In this document: one piece after another, positions 44,764-53,085 of the stretch
Position numbering within the stretch: position 1 is the first letter of the stretch
How the letters are laid out: each line of letters begins with the position of its first letter
Source of the DNA: Luteipulveratus halotolerans
Lineage (GTDB): Bacteria; Actinomycetota; Actinomycetes; Actinomycetales; Dermatophilaceae
NCBI RefSeq assembly: GCF_001247745.1
Contig: NZ_LAIR01000002.1
Coordinates: 992,001 to 1,056,000 of the forward strand
Reading direction: 5' to 3'
DNA length: 64,000 bases
Notes under the pieces: generated by a model
Told to the model about the DNA's origin: nothing
Database searches by the model: none
What the model saw: only the letters and a program-made list of their open reading frames with translations
Position numbers and translations under genes: made by a program

Positions 44764-44781
44764 CGAATCCGGCTACCCCGA
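44764..44781 (+). other. attR: core CGAATC plus the 12-nt 3' end of the split tRNA-Pro
   Basis: CGAATC followed by CGGCTACCCCGA supplies the T-stem 3' strand, acceptor 3' strand TACCCCG and discriminator A of the tRNA-Pro whose 5' part ends at 33902. The next two bases are C and G, so no CCA is encoded. Confidence 0.9.
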
Positions 44782-44848
44782 CGTACGCCCCTCTCACCAC
44801 GCCTCCTCCGGCTGGACGGCCCCGTGCGCGCGACAGCGCCCGCCGCGA

Positions 44849-44878
44849 TTTTCAGCACGAGGGCGCAGCCGTTAGCAT
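44849..44878 (+). promoter_or_regulatory. Candidate promoter of tig
   Basis: TTTTCA (44849-44854) and TAGCAT (44873-44878) with an 18-bp spacer lie about 105 bp upstream of the tig start. The remainder of 44782-44982 shows no other gene or RNA that I can support. Confidence 0.35.
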
Positions 44879-44982
44879 GGGGCGTTGGTGCCACGGCTCA
44901 CGACCCAGTGCCGCCGCAGCACAGCCCGCCACGCGCTCCGGCCGTGGTCCTCTCGCAACCGACATCATCTGGAGTGCAGGCA

Positions 44983-46329
44983 GTGAAGAGTGCCGTCGAG
45001 AACCTCAACCCGACCCGGGTCAAGCTGACCGTCGAGGTCCCGTACGAGGAGCTCAAGCCGAGCCTCGACGCGGCGTACAAGACGATCGGCCAGCAGATCC
45101 AGATCCCCGGTTTCCGCAAGGGCAAGGTCCCCGCTCGCATCATCGACCAGCGGGTCGGTCGCGGCGCGGTCATCCAGGAGGCCGTCAACGAGGCGCTCCC
45201 GGAGTTCTTCGGCAAGGCCGTCGACGAGCACGACGTGAGCCCGCTCGGCCAGCCTGAGGTCGACATCACCCAGGTGCCCGCAGCCGAGGGCGACGACCTG
45301 CACTTCATCGTCGAGGTCGACACCCGCCCCGAGATCACGCTGCCCGACTACGACGGCATCTCGGTCGAGGTCGAGCCGTTCGAGGTCTCCGACCAGGACA
45401 TCGAGGACGAGCTCGGCACGCTCCGTGAGCGCTTCGGCACGCTGGTCGGCGTCGAGCGTGCCGCCACCAAGGGCGACTTCGTCTCGATCGACCTCAAGGC
45501 CACGATCGGCGACGACGAGATCGACTCCGTCAACGGCGTCTCCTACGAGGTCGGCTCCGGCAACATGCTCGAGGGTCTCGACGAGGCGCTCGAGGGCGCC
45601 AAGGCGGGCGACACCAAGACGTTCACCGCGCCGCTGGCCGGTGGCGACCACGCCGGTGAGGACGCCGAGTGCGTCGTCACCGTCGAGTCGGTCAAGGAGC
45701 GTCAGCTGCCCGAGCTCGACGACGAGTTCGCCCAGCTCGCCTCCGAGCACGACACGCTCGATGAGCTCAAGGACGACGTCCGCGGCCAGGTCGAGCAGCG
45801 CAAGCGCTTCGAGCAGGGCGTACAGGCCCGCGACAAGGTTCTCGACCACCTGCTCGACACGCTCGACATCGCGGTCCCCGAGAGCATCGTGGAGTCCGAG
45901 GTGCACAGCCACCTCGAGGGCGAGGACCGCCTCGAGGACGACGAGCACCGCGCCGAGGTGCAGGAGAGCACCCGCAAGGCCCTGCAAACGCAGTTCCTGC
46001 TCGACGAGATCGTCGCCAAGGACGAGGTGCAGGTCTCGCAGGAGGAGCTCATCGAGTACCTCATCATGAGCGCCCAGCAGTACGGCATGGACCCCAACCA
46101 GTTCGCCCAGGCGCTCGACCAGCAGGGCCAGGTCCCCGCGGTCATGGGCGAGGTCGCCCGCCGCAAGGCGCTGAGCACGGTCCTGGAGAAGGTCACCGTC
46201 AAGGACACCAACGGTGAGGTCGTCGACCTCAACGCCCTCAACACCGACGAGGACGAGGTCGAGGACGACCAGGACGTCGCCGAGGCGACGACCGAGTCCG
46301 CCGAGGACGCCGAGCCGGCCAAGGCCTGA
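44983..46329 (+). CDS. tig: Trigger factor, ribosome-associated chaperone and prolyl isomerase
   Basis: A 448-aa protein starting at GTG 44983 (GGAG 8 nt upstream): the ribosome-binding domain with the signature GFRKGKVPARII, the FKBP-type isomerase domain (KGDFVSIDLKATIGDDEID, then GSGNMLEGLDEALEGAKAGD) and the C-terminal helical domain. It ends in a long acidic tail (DEDEVEDDQDVAEATTESAE), common in actinobacteria. It precedes the clp genes, as in many bacteria. Confidence 0.96.
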   Translation: MKSAVENLNPTRVKLTVEVPYEELKPSLDAAYKTIGQQIQIPGFRKGKVPARIIDQRVGRGAVIQEAVNEALPEFFGKAVDEHDVSPLGQPEVDITQVPAAEGDDLHFIVEVDTRPEITLPDYDGISVEVEPFEVSDQDIEDELGTLRERFGTLVGVERAATKGDFVSIDLKATIGDDEIDSVNGVSYEVGSGNMLEGLDEALEGAKAGDTKTFTAPLAGGDHAGEDAECVVTVESVKERQLPELDDEFAQLASEHDTLDELKDDVRGQVEQRKRFEQGVQARDKVLDHLLDTLDIAVPESIVESEVHSHLEGEDRLEDDEHRAEVQESTRKALQTQFLLDEIVAKDEVQVSQEELIEYLIMSAQQYGMDPNQFAQALDQQGQVPAVMGEVARRKALSTVLEKVTVKDTNGEVVDLNALNTDEDEVEDDQDVAEATTESAEDAEPAKA

Positions 46330-46345
46330 CCACCCAGCACCAACC

Positions 46346-46387
46346 AGCGGCGGCCGTTCCCCTTGACGAAGGGGAGCGGCCGCCGCT
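46346..46387 (+). terminator. Terminator after tig
   Basis: A long, nearly perfect GC-rich stem (AGCGGCGGCC... paired with ...GGCCGCCGCT) with loop GACG follows the tig stop by 16 bp. Confidence 0.65.
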
Positions 46388-46538
46388 GCGTCGTACCGGG
46401 GGGCCGCGGCGCCGCCCACGGTCGAGGCCTTCTGCCCACGGCGAACACCGACCGAACCTGGGACGAAGCGGCGTGCAGCGGACGTTAGGGTCCACGAAGA
46501 GGTCAGCACCCGTGAGGGTTACGACGGATGGAGAAGCA

Positions 46539-47135
46539 GTGACAACGATGGAGACCCAGCGAGCGGTCGCGGGCCTGGACGACCAGATCTACAACCGCCT
46601 GCTCAAGGAACGCATCATCTTCCTCGGCTCGGAGGTGCGCGACGAGAACGCCAACGCGATCTGCGCCCAGCTCCTGCTGCTGGCCGCCGAGGACCCCGAG
46701 AAGGACATCTGGCTCTACATCAACAGCCCCGGTGGATCGGTGACGGCCGGCATGGCCATCTTCGACACCATGCAGTGGGTGCCGAACGACGTCGCGACCG
46801 TGGCGATGGGGCTCGCGGCCAGCATGGGTCAGTTCCTGCTGTCGGCGGGCGCCAAGGGCAAGCGCTACGCGACCCCGCACGCGCGGATCATGATGCACCA
46901 GCCGCTCGGCGGCATCCAGGGCACGGCGTCCGACGTCAAGACCCAGGCCGAGCAGCTGCTGTTCATCAAGCGGCAGATGGCCGAGCTGATCGCCGACCAC
47001 ACCGGCCAGAGCGTCGAGCAGATCGAGAGCGACTCCGATCGTGACCGCTGGTTCTCGGCGGCCGACGCCAAGGAGTACGGCTTCGTCGACCACGTCTTCG
47101 AGCGCTCCACCGACCGCGCCGACGCGAGCAAGTGA
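46539..47135 (+). CDS. clpP1: ATP-dependent Clp protease proteolytic subunit 1
   Basis: A 198-aa serine protease subunit of the ClpP1P2 tetradecamer. The catalytic Ser is in AMGLAASMGQFLLSAGAKGK, His in ARIMMHQPLGG and Asp in SDRDRWFSAADAKEYGFVD. GTG 46539 has GGAG 5-6 nt upstream and is preferred; ATG 46548 is an alternative. It is followed 11 bp later by clpP2, and the two are obligate partners in actinobacteria. Confidence 0.94.
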   Translation: MTTMETQRAVAGLDDQIYNRLLKERIIFLGSEVRDENANAICAQLLLLAAEDPEKDIWLYINSPGGSVTAGMAIFDTMQWVPNDVATVAMGLAASMGQFLLSAGAKGKRYATPHARIMMHQPLGGIQGTASDVKTQAEQLLFIKRQMAELIADHTGQSVEQIESDSDRDRWFSAADAKEYGFVDHVFERSTDRADASK

Positions 47136-47146
47136 CGAGGGCTGAC

Positions 47147-47833
47147 ATGACCGACATCTTCTATGGAGCTGACATGACGGGCAACCTCTACGGCGGCAGC
47201 GGTGTGCACCGTGGCCCGCAGCCGACCAGCCGCTACATCCTGCCGCAGTTCGAGGAGCGCACCTCGTACGGCATGAAGCGGCAGGACCCCTACACCAAGC
47301 TGTTCGAGGACCGCATCGTCTTCCTCGGCGTGCAGGTCGACGACGCGTCGGCGGACGACATCATCGCCCAGCTGATCGTGCTGGAGAGCCAGGACCCGGA
47401 CCGGGACATCCTGATGTACATCAACAGCCCGGGTGGTTCGTTCACGGCGCTGACCGCGATCTACGACACGATGCAGTACATCCGCCCGGACGTGCAGACG
47501 TTCGTCGTGGGCCAGGCGGCCTCGGCGGCGGCTGTCCTCCTGGGTGCGGGAGCGCCGGGCAAGCGGTTTGCGCTGCCCAACGCGCGCATCCTCATCCACC
47601 AGCCCGCGATGGAGGGCGCCGGCGGCCAGGCCTCCGACGTCGAGATCCAGGCCAACGAGATCCTGCGGATGCGCGGCTGGCTGGAGGAGACGCTCGCCAA
47701 GCACACCGGCCGCTCCAAGGAGCAGGTCGAGAAGGACATCGAGCGCGACAAGATCCTGACTGCCGAGGAGGCCAAGGAGTACGGCCTCATCGACCAGGTG
47801 CTGACCAGCCGGAAGGCCTCGGCCGAGGAGTGA
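47147..47833 (+). CDS. clpP2: ATP-dependent Clp protease proteolytic subunit 2
   Basis: A 228-aa ClpP with catalytic Ser in VVGQAASAAAVLLGAGAPGK, His in ARILIHQPAMEG and Asp in IERDKILTAEEAKEYGLID. The N-terminus is longer than in ClpP1 and is probably processed. The start is ATG 47147 (GAGGG upstream), with GTG 47132 possible. Together with ClpX it degrades SsrA-tagged and regulatory proteins. Confidence 0.94.
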   Translation: MTDIFYGADMTGNLYGGSGVHRGPQPTSRYILPQFEERTSYGMKRQDPYTKLFEDRIVFLGVQVDDASADDIIAQLIVLESQDPDRDILMYINSPGGSFTALTAIYDTMQYIRPDVQTFVVGQAASAAAVLLGAGAPGKRFALPNARILIHQPAMEGAGGQASDVEIQANEILRMRGWLEETLAKHTGRSKEQVEKDIERDKILTAEEAKEYGLIDQVLTSRKASAEE

Positions 47834-47842
47834 GCTGGTGCC

Positions 47843-47882
47843 GCACGGGCGGCCGGACCCTGTCGGGGCCGGCCGCCCGTGC
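47843..47882 (+). terminator. Terminator after clpP2
   Basis: A perfect 14-bp GC-rich stem (47843-47856 with 47869-47882). It implies that clpX has its own promoter in the following 160 bp. Confidence 0.65.
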
Positions 47883-48043
47883 TCGTTCCGCCATCAGCGG
47901 ACAAGTGGTGTGCCGGTCCCGGCCGCCACGCTCTAATGGGTTTCAATGAAGGTCCCCCGCACAGAGCCGGGGTAGCGTCGCTCGGACCGGACGACCGGCC
48001 CGGAGCACGTGCACCGGCACTCGGACCAAGGAAGGGAGCGCGC

Positions 48044-49324
48044 GTGGCACGCATCGGTGAGGGTGGCGACCTCCTCAAGTGCTCGTTCTGCGGCAAGAGC
48101 CAGAAGCAGGTCAAGAAGCTCATCGCCGGCCCGGGCGTCTACATCTGCGACGAGTGCATCGACCTGTGCAACGAGATCATCGAGGAAGAGCTCGCCGAGT
48201 CCTCCGAGCTCGGCCTGGACCAGCTCCCGAAGCCGCGCGAGATCTTCGAGTTCCTCGAGCAGTACGTCATCGGTCAGGACGTCGCCAAGCGAGCGCTCGC
48301 CGTGGCGGTCTACAACCACTACAAGCGCATCCAGGCAGCCGAGCAGGGTGGCAAGAAGGACGCGCAGGCGGTCGAGATCGCCAAGTCCAACATCCTGCTG
48401 ATCGGTCCGACCGGCTGTGGCAAGACCTACCTCGCCCAGACGCTCGCCAAGATGCTCAACGTCCCGTTCGCGATCGCCGACGCGACGGCGCTCACCGAGG
48501 CGGGCTACGTCGGCGAGGACGTCGAGAACATCCTGCTCAAGCTGATCCAGGCCGCCGACTTCGACGTCAAGAAGGCCGAGACCGGCATCATCTACATCGA
48601 CGAGGTCGACAAGGTCGCCCGCAAGAGCGAGAACCCCTCGATCACGCGTGACGTGTCGGGTGAGGGAGTGCAGCAGGCGTTGCTGAAGATCCTGGAGGGC
48701 ACGACCGCGTCGGTCCCGCCGCAGGGTGGACGCAAGCACCCCCATCAGGAGTTCATCCAGATCGACACGACCAACGTGCTGTTCATCGTGGGCGGTGCGT
48801 TCGCGGGTCTGGAAAAGCTGATCGAGTCGCGGGCCGGCAAGCAGGGGCTCGGCTTCGGCTCTGAGCTGCGGGCCGCCAAGGACGCCGCGCAGCACTTCGA
48901 CGACGTGCTTCCCGAGGACCTGATGAAGTTCGGGCTGATCCCCGAGTTCATCGGCCGTCTCCCGGTCATCACGACCGTCTCGCCGCTCGACCGCGAGGGC
49001 CTGGTGTCGATCCTCACCGAACCGCGCAACGCCCTGGTCAAGCAGTACGAGAAGATGTTCGAGATCGACGGCGTCGAGCTGGAGTTCACCGAGGACGCCA
49101 TCGAGGCCGTCGCAGAGCAGGCCATGCTGCGCGGCACGGGCGCTCGTGGTCTGCGCGCGATCATGGAAGAGGTCCTGCAGCCGGTGATGTTCGACGTCCC
49201 CAGCGACGACGACATCGCTCGTGTCGTGGTCACCCGCGAAGTGGTCCTCGACAACGTCAACCCGACGATCGTGCGCCGCGACACCTCGACCCGCAAGCGC
49301 AACCAGCGCAAGGAGTCCGCCTGA
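48044..49324 (+). CDS. clpX: ATP-dependent Clp protease ATP-binding subunit ClpX
   Basis: A 426-aa AAA+ unfoldase. The N-terminal zinc-binding domain is CSFCGKSQKQV with the second pair CDECIDLC, Walker A is GPTGCGKT, Walker B is IIYIDEVDK, and GLIPEFIGRLPV marks the sensor region. The IGF-like ClpP-docking loop reads KQGLGFGSE. GTG 48044 has a GAAGGGAG Shine-Dalgarno. Confidence 0.96.
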   Translation: MARIGEGGDLLKCSFCGKSQKQVKKLIAGPGVYICDECIDLCNEIIEEELAESSELGLDQLPKPREIFEFLEQYVIGQDVAKRALAVAVYNHYKRIQAAEQGGKKDAQAVEIAKSNILLIGPTGCGKTYLAQTLAKMLNVPFAIADATALTEAGYVGEDVENILLKLIQAADFDVKKAETGIIYIDEVDKVARKSENPSITRDVSGEGVQQALLKILEGTTASVPPQGGRKHPHQEFIQIDTTNVLFIVGGAFAGLEKLIESRAGKQGLGFGSELRAAKDAAQHFDDVLPEDLMKFGLIPEFIGRLPVITTVSPLDREGLVSILTEPRNALVKQYEKMFEIDGVELEFTEDAIEAVAEQAMLRGTGARGLRAIMEEVLQPVMFDVPSDDDIARVVVTREVVLDNVNPTIVRRDTSTRKRNQRKESA

Positions 49325-49348
49325 CTCCCGCACGCTGAACCACAGACG

Positions 49349-49377
49349 ACGGCCCCCTCCGCCACGGAGGGGGCCGT
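49349..49377 (+). terminator. Terminator after clpX
   Basis: A perfect 13-bp stem (49349-49361 with 49365-49377) and 3-nt loop follow the clpX stop by 24 bp and are followed by TGTCGT. Confidence 0.75.
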
Positions 49378-49498
49378 TGTCGTACCCAGCCGTCCCGCCC
49401 CGCGGGCGTATGTGAGGGAAGTCTCATATGGCGGACGTGGAGATCCGCGCGATTCCGCGCTGCCAGTGGCCTGAGTCACATTGACATCTGCTCATCTC

Positions 49499-49539
49499 TT
49501 GTCCAATGCCGTTTACAAATTCTACGCTTTTGTCCAATG
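49499..49539 (+). promoter_or_regulatory. Alkane-operon promoter region with repeated TTGTCCAATG
   Basis: The 10-mer TTGTCCAATG occurs at 49499-49508 and again at 49530-49539, a 31-bp period of about three helical turns. TACGCT (49523-49528) is a good -10, and the first repeat would cover a -35 (TTGTCC, 18-bp spacer). The second copy falls just past the expected start of transcription. This looks like a paired repressor or activator site, perhaps for the TetR protein at the end of the operon. Confidence 0.45.
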
Positions 49540-49556
49540 GATCGAGGAGGACTGAC

Positions 49557-51076
49557 ATGAGTGTGGGCAACCCTGCCGCGGGCACCGTTCCCGCCGGCTC
49601 GACGCGACGACGCAGTGGAAGGACAAGAAGCGCTATCTCTGGCTGCTCGGGCTGGTGATCCCTTCGCTCGCGATCGTCGCGATCGTGACCTTCCTGCTGA
49701 CCGACTGGACCTGGGTGGTGTGGCTCGGCCCGATCCTGATCCTCGGCATCGTGCCGGCGATCGACCTGGTCGCGGGCCTGGACCAGTCCAACCCGCCCGA
49801 CGACATGATCGAGGCGCTGGAGAAGGACAAGTACTACCGCTGGATCACCTACTTCTACCTACCGATCCAGTACGTCGGTCTGATCGGGGCGATGGCCGCT
49901 GTCGCCGGGCACAACCCGATCGGCTGGGTCGCTCGGCTCGTCGGCATCGACGGCCGGCTCGCTCAGTGGGGCTGGGGTGCCGAGCTGGTCGTGCAGGACA
50001 TGAGCCTCACCACCCTGCAGAAGATCGGGATCGCGATCTCGATCGGATGCGTCGGCGGGATCGGCATCAACACCGCCCATGAGCTCGGCCACAAGAAGGA
50101 GGCCAACGAGCGGTGGTTGTCCAAGATCGCCCTCGCTCAGAGCTTCTACGGGCACTTCTACATCGAGCACAACCGAGGCCATCACGTGCGGGTCGCGACT
50201 CCGGAGGACCCCGCCAGCAGCCGGGTCGGTGAGAACTTCTACCAGTTCTGGCCGCGGACGGTCTGGGGGTCGCTCAAGAGTGCGTGGCGGCTGGAGAAGA
50301 AGCGGTACGCGCGCAAGGGCACCCATCCGTTCCACCTCGGCAACGACGTGCTCAACGCCTGGCTGATGTCCGTGGTGCTGTTCGGCGGGATCGTCGCGCT
50401 GTTCGGCTGGGAAGTGCTGCCGTACCTGCTGGTGCAGGCCGTCGTCGGCTTCTCGTTGCTGGAGGTCGTCAACTACATGGAGCACTACGGCATGCGGCGG
50501 CAGGAGGTCGGTGAGCCGGGTCGGCGCCGCTACGAGCGGGTCAACCCCAGTCACAGCTGGAACTCCAACAACGTCGCCACCAACGTGCTGCTCTACCACC
50601 TGCAGCGTCACAGCGACCACCACGCCAACCCGACTCGGCGCTACCAGACGCTGCGCGACTTCAAGGAGTCACCGGCCCTGCCGACCGGCTACGCCGGGAT
50701 GATCGTGCTCGCGGCGTTCCCGCCGGTGTGGCGTCGGGTGATGGACCACCGGGTGCTGGAGCACTTCGACGGCGACATGAGCCGTGCCAACCTCAGCCCC
50801 CGCAAGCGAGACAAGATCCTGGCCCGCTACCCAGCGCCGACCGCGGCCGGCGACGTGCGCGGCGCTGACGTCACGGCGCAGGCGTTCGAGCACGAGGTGC
50901 TGGCCGCGCGCTGCCCCGGCTGCTCGTACGTCTACGAGGTGGCTGCCGGCGACGAGCACGAGGGCTTCGCGGCCGGGACCGCATGGAAGGACATCCCCGA
51001 CTCCTGGTGCTGTCCCGACTGCGGTGTGCGCGAGAAGGTCGACTTCGTTCCGATCGAGAAGGTGGAGAGCGCATGA
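49557..51076 (+). CDS. alkB: Alkane 1-monooxygenase fused to rubredoxin (AlkB-Rd), N-terminal frame break
   Basis: A non-haem di-iron membrane hydroxylase. Histidine boxes are NTAHELGHKK, EHNRGHHVRVATPEDPAS and LQRHSDHHANPTRRYQTL, with NYMEHYG between them. A C-terminal rubredoxin (CPGCSYVYE; IPDSWCCPDCG) supplies electrons in cis. A GAGGAGG Shine-Dalgarno marks ATG 49557, but that frame stops after 33 codons. The conserved start WKDKKRYLWLLGLVIPSL lies in the other frame, which has no upstream start. One base added near 49597-49602 gives 506 aa. If the sequence is correct, only a truncated protein from GTG 49655 is possible. Confidence 0.88.
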
Positions 51077-51264
51077 AGGCGATCGCCGATCGCGACCGCT
51101 GCGAGGGCCTCGGCATGTGCGAGGCGATGGCGGACCACTTCTTCGAGGTGGGCGAGGACGGCTACGTGTCCGTCCTGGACGACACCCCGGGTGAGGAGCA
51201 CCGGCAGGACGTCACGGCGGCTGTCGACGCCTGTCCGGTGCTCGCCCTGAGCCTGCAGGGATGA
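51073..51264 (+). CDS. 3Fe-4S ferredoxin (P450/CYP153-associated type)
   Basis: A 63-aa ferredoxin with C-x5-C (CEGLGMC) and a distal CP (DACPVLAL), and no fourth Cys in the first motif: the pattern of single-cluster 3Fe-4S ferredoxins that serve cytochromes P450. ATG 51073 overlaps the alkB stop, and its own stop overlaps the reductase start. In this operon it presumably carries electrons between the FAD reductase and the AlkB-rubredoxin protein. Confidence 0.9.
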   Translation: MKAIADRDRCEGLGMCEAMADHFFEVGEDGYVSVLDDTPGEEHRQDVTAAVDACPVLALSLQG

Positions 51265-52464
51265 GCATCGATCGGTTGGTCGTCGTCGGGGCCTCGCTGG
51301 CCGGCCTGCGCGCCGTCGAGGCGGCGCGCCGCGCCGGGTACGAGGGCCGTCTGACCCTGGTGGGTGCCGAGAAGCACCTGCCGTACGACCGACCTCAGCT
51401 CTCGAAGGCCTTCCTCGCCGCGGACGGCCCGTCGTCCGTCAGCCCGTACCGCAGTGAGGACGAGCTGCGGGGTGACCTCGGGGTCGAGCTCGTGCTGGGA
51501 GCGCCTGCCGAGCGGCTCGACACGGACGCGCGCGTGATCGAGGTCGGCGGTGAGCGCATCTCCTACGACGCCGCCGTCATCGCGACCGGCGCGAGCTCGC
51601 GGGGACTCACGGGAGTCGCCGAGCCCGCCGGGGGTCCACCACCTGCGTACGGCGGACGACGCGGTCGCCGTACGCACGGCGATGGGCACTGCAGCGCGCG
51701 TGGTGGTCGTCGGTGCGGGCTTCATCGGGTCGGAGGTCGCCTCGGCCGCACGCGCACGAGGTCAGGACGTCACGGTGGTCGAGGCCGCCGACCTGCCGCT
51801 GGTGCGGTCGGTGGGTCCGGGCGTCGGCGAGGTGTGTGTCCGGCTCCACCAGGCCAACGGTGCGCGGGTCGTGCTCGGGCGGGGTGTGACCGGGTTCGAG
51901 GAGACCGCGGGGCGGGTGACGGGCGTACGCCTCACCGACGGCACGGTCGTCCCGGCCGACCTGGTCGTGCTCGGCCTCGGCGTCACGCCCGCGACCGCAT
52001 GGCTGCGCTCGAGCGCCGTGCCCCTGCACCCACACGACGGGGGAGTGGTCTGTGACGCGACGCTGGCGACCGGCGTACCCGGTGTCTACGCTGCCGGCGA
52101 CGTCGCGCACGTCAGCAACCCGCTGTTCGAGGAGTCGCTGCGGTTGGAGCACTGGACGAGCGCGGCCGAGCACGGCGCGGCTGCGGCCCGTCACGCGCTC
52201 GACCCGGCGAGCGCCCGCCCCCTGGTGACCGTGCCGTACTTCTGGTCCGACTGGTACGGCCACCGCCTGCAGTTCGTCGGTACGCCACGGGCCGACGAGG
52301 TGGTCGTCACCGATTCCGCTGTGAGTGGTTATACCGCGCTGTACCGCCGGGGCGATCGCATGGTCGGCGCCCTCACCATCGACCGGCCGCGCGACATCAT
52401 GAAGCTGCGTCGCAGCATCGTGGCCCGTCGTCCTTGGGCCGACATCGCCGCGGAGGCTGCCTGA
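51261..52464 (+). pseudogene. FAD-dependent ferredoxin/rubredoxin reductase, one frame break
   Basis: The protein begins MSIDRLVVVGASLAGLRAVE (FAD-binding GxGxxG variant), then PYDRPQLSKAFL and AAVIATGASSRGL. In a run of five G (about 51629-51633) the frame shifts; the other frame continues VHHLRTADDAVAVRTAMGTA, the NAD-binding VVVVGAGFIGSEVASAARA and GVYAAGDVAH. Removing one G gives exactly 400 aa, the normal size of this oxidoreductase family, with a C-terminal reductase domain. It reduces the ferredoxin with NAD(P)H. A sequencing miscall is the simplest reading. Confidence 0.85.
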
Positions 52465-52496
52465 TCACAGACAGGTCGGTGCCTACGATGTCCCCC

Positions 52497-53084
52497 ATGA
52501 CGGGGGATGCAGCACCGACGATCGGTCTCGGCACACGGGAGCGCATCATCGCCGCTGCGGCGGCGCAGACCACGGCGCACGGCTGGGCATCGGTCACGAT
52601 GGGCGGGCTGGCCAAGGCAGCAGGTGTCAGCCGCCAGACGGTCTACAACGAGATCGGCGGCAAGTCCGACCTGGCTCAGGCGCTGGTGTTCGCTGAGCTC
52701 GCGCGCTTCCTCACCGAGGTCGAGGAGGCGTTCGACGCCCACCCGGATGACCTGGTCGCGGCGGTCCGGGCGGCCGCGTACGGCGTGCTCGAGCTCGCCG
52801 CTCGCAACGAGCTGCTCCGGTCGGTGGTCTCGGCGACCCACGGCGCCGACACCGAGCTGCTGCCCCTGCTCACCACCAACGCGGAGTCGCTCCTCGGTAT
52901 GGCCAAGGCCGCGGTCGCATCCCGCATCGAGCCGTACGGCATCCCGTTCGCGGACTACCAGCAGGCAGCGGGTATCGACGTGATCGTGCGGGTCGTGCTC
53001 AGCCATGTCATGCAGCCCTCGGGTACGCCGGCGGAGACCGCCGACAACATCGCCTGGATCGCCAGTCAGGTCCTGCGCGCCTAG
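52497..53084 (+). CDS. TetR-family transcriptional regulator, probable regulator of the alk operon
   Basis: A 195-aa protein: N-terminal HTH (TRERIIAAAAAQTTAHGWASV, MGGLAKAAGVSRQTVYNEIG) and a helical ligand domain. The HTH ends YNEIGGKSDL, as in regulators next to actinobacterial alkB genes. TACGAT (52484-52489) lies 7 nt before ATG 52497, suggesting a leaderless mRNA; ATG 52488 is possible. The stop codon TAG lies within the IS481 target duplication. Confidence 0.88.
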   Translation: MTGDAAPTIGLGTRERIIAAAAAQTTAHGWASVTMGGLAKAAGVSRQTVYNEIGGKSDLAQALVFAELARFLTEVEEAFDAHPDDLVAAVRAAAYGVLELAARNELLRSVVSATHGADTELLPLLTTNAESLLGMAKAAVASRIEPYGIPFADYQQAAGIDVIVRVVLSHVMQPSGTPAETADNIAWIASQVLRA

Positions 53085-53085
53085 T
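53080..53085. repeat. IS481 target-site duplication CCTAGT, left copy
   Basis: CCTAGT here and at 54206-54211 flank the IS481-type element. The site fits the NCTAGN target known for IS481. Confidence 0.88.

Noticed and set aside
44965..46509. Long open frame (514 codons) on the minus strand opposite trigger factor
   Set aside because: It is a shadow of a GC-rich gene: low-complexity Leu/Asp/Gly/Val composition, no recognisable domain, and tig on the plus strand is certain. The same applies to long antisense frames opposite the prsW-like gene, clpX, efeO and ettA.
49557..49655. Separate 33-codon leader peptide before alkB starting at GTG 49655
   Set aside because: The conserved AlkB N-terminal residues WKDKKRYLW are encoded upstream of 49655 in the AlkB frame, so the short frame is the true gene start cut off by a frame break, not a leader peptide.
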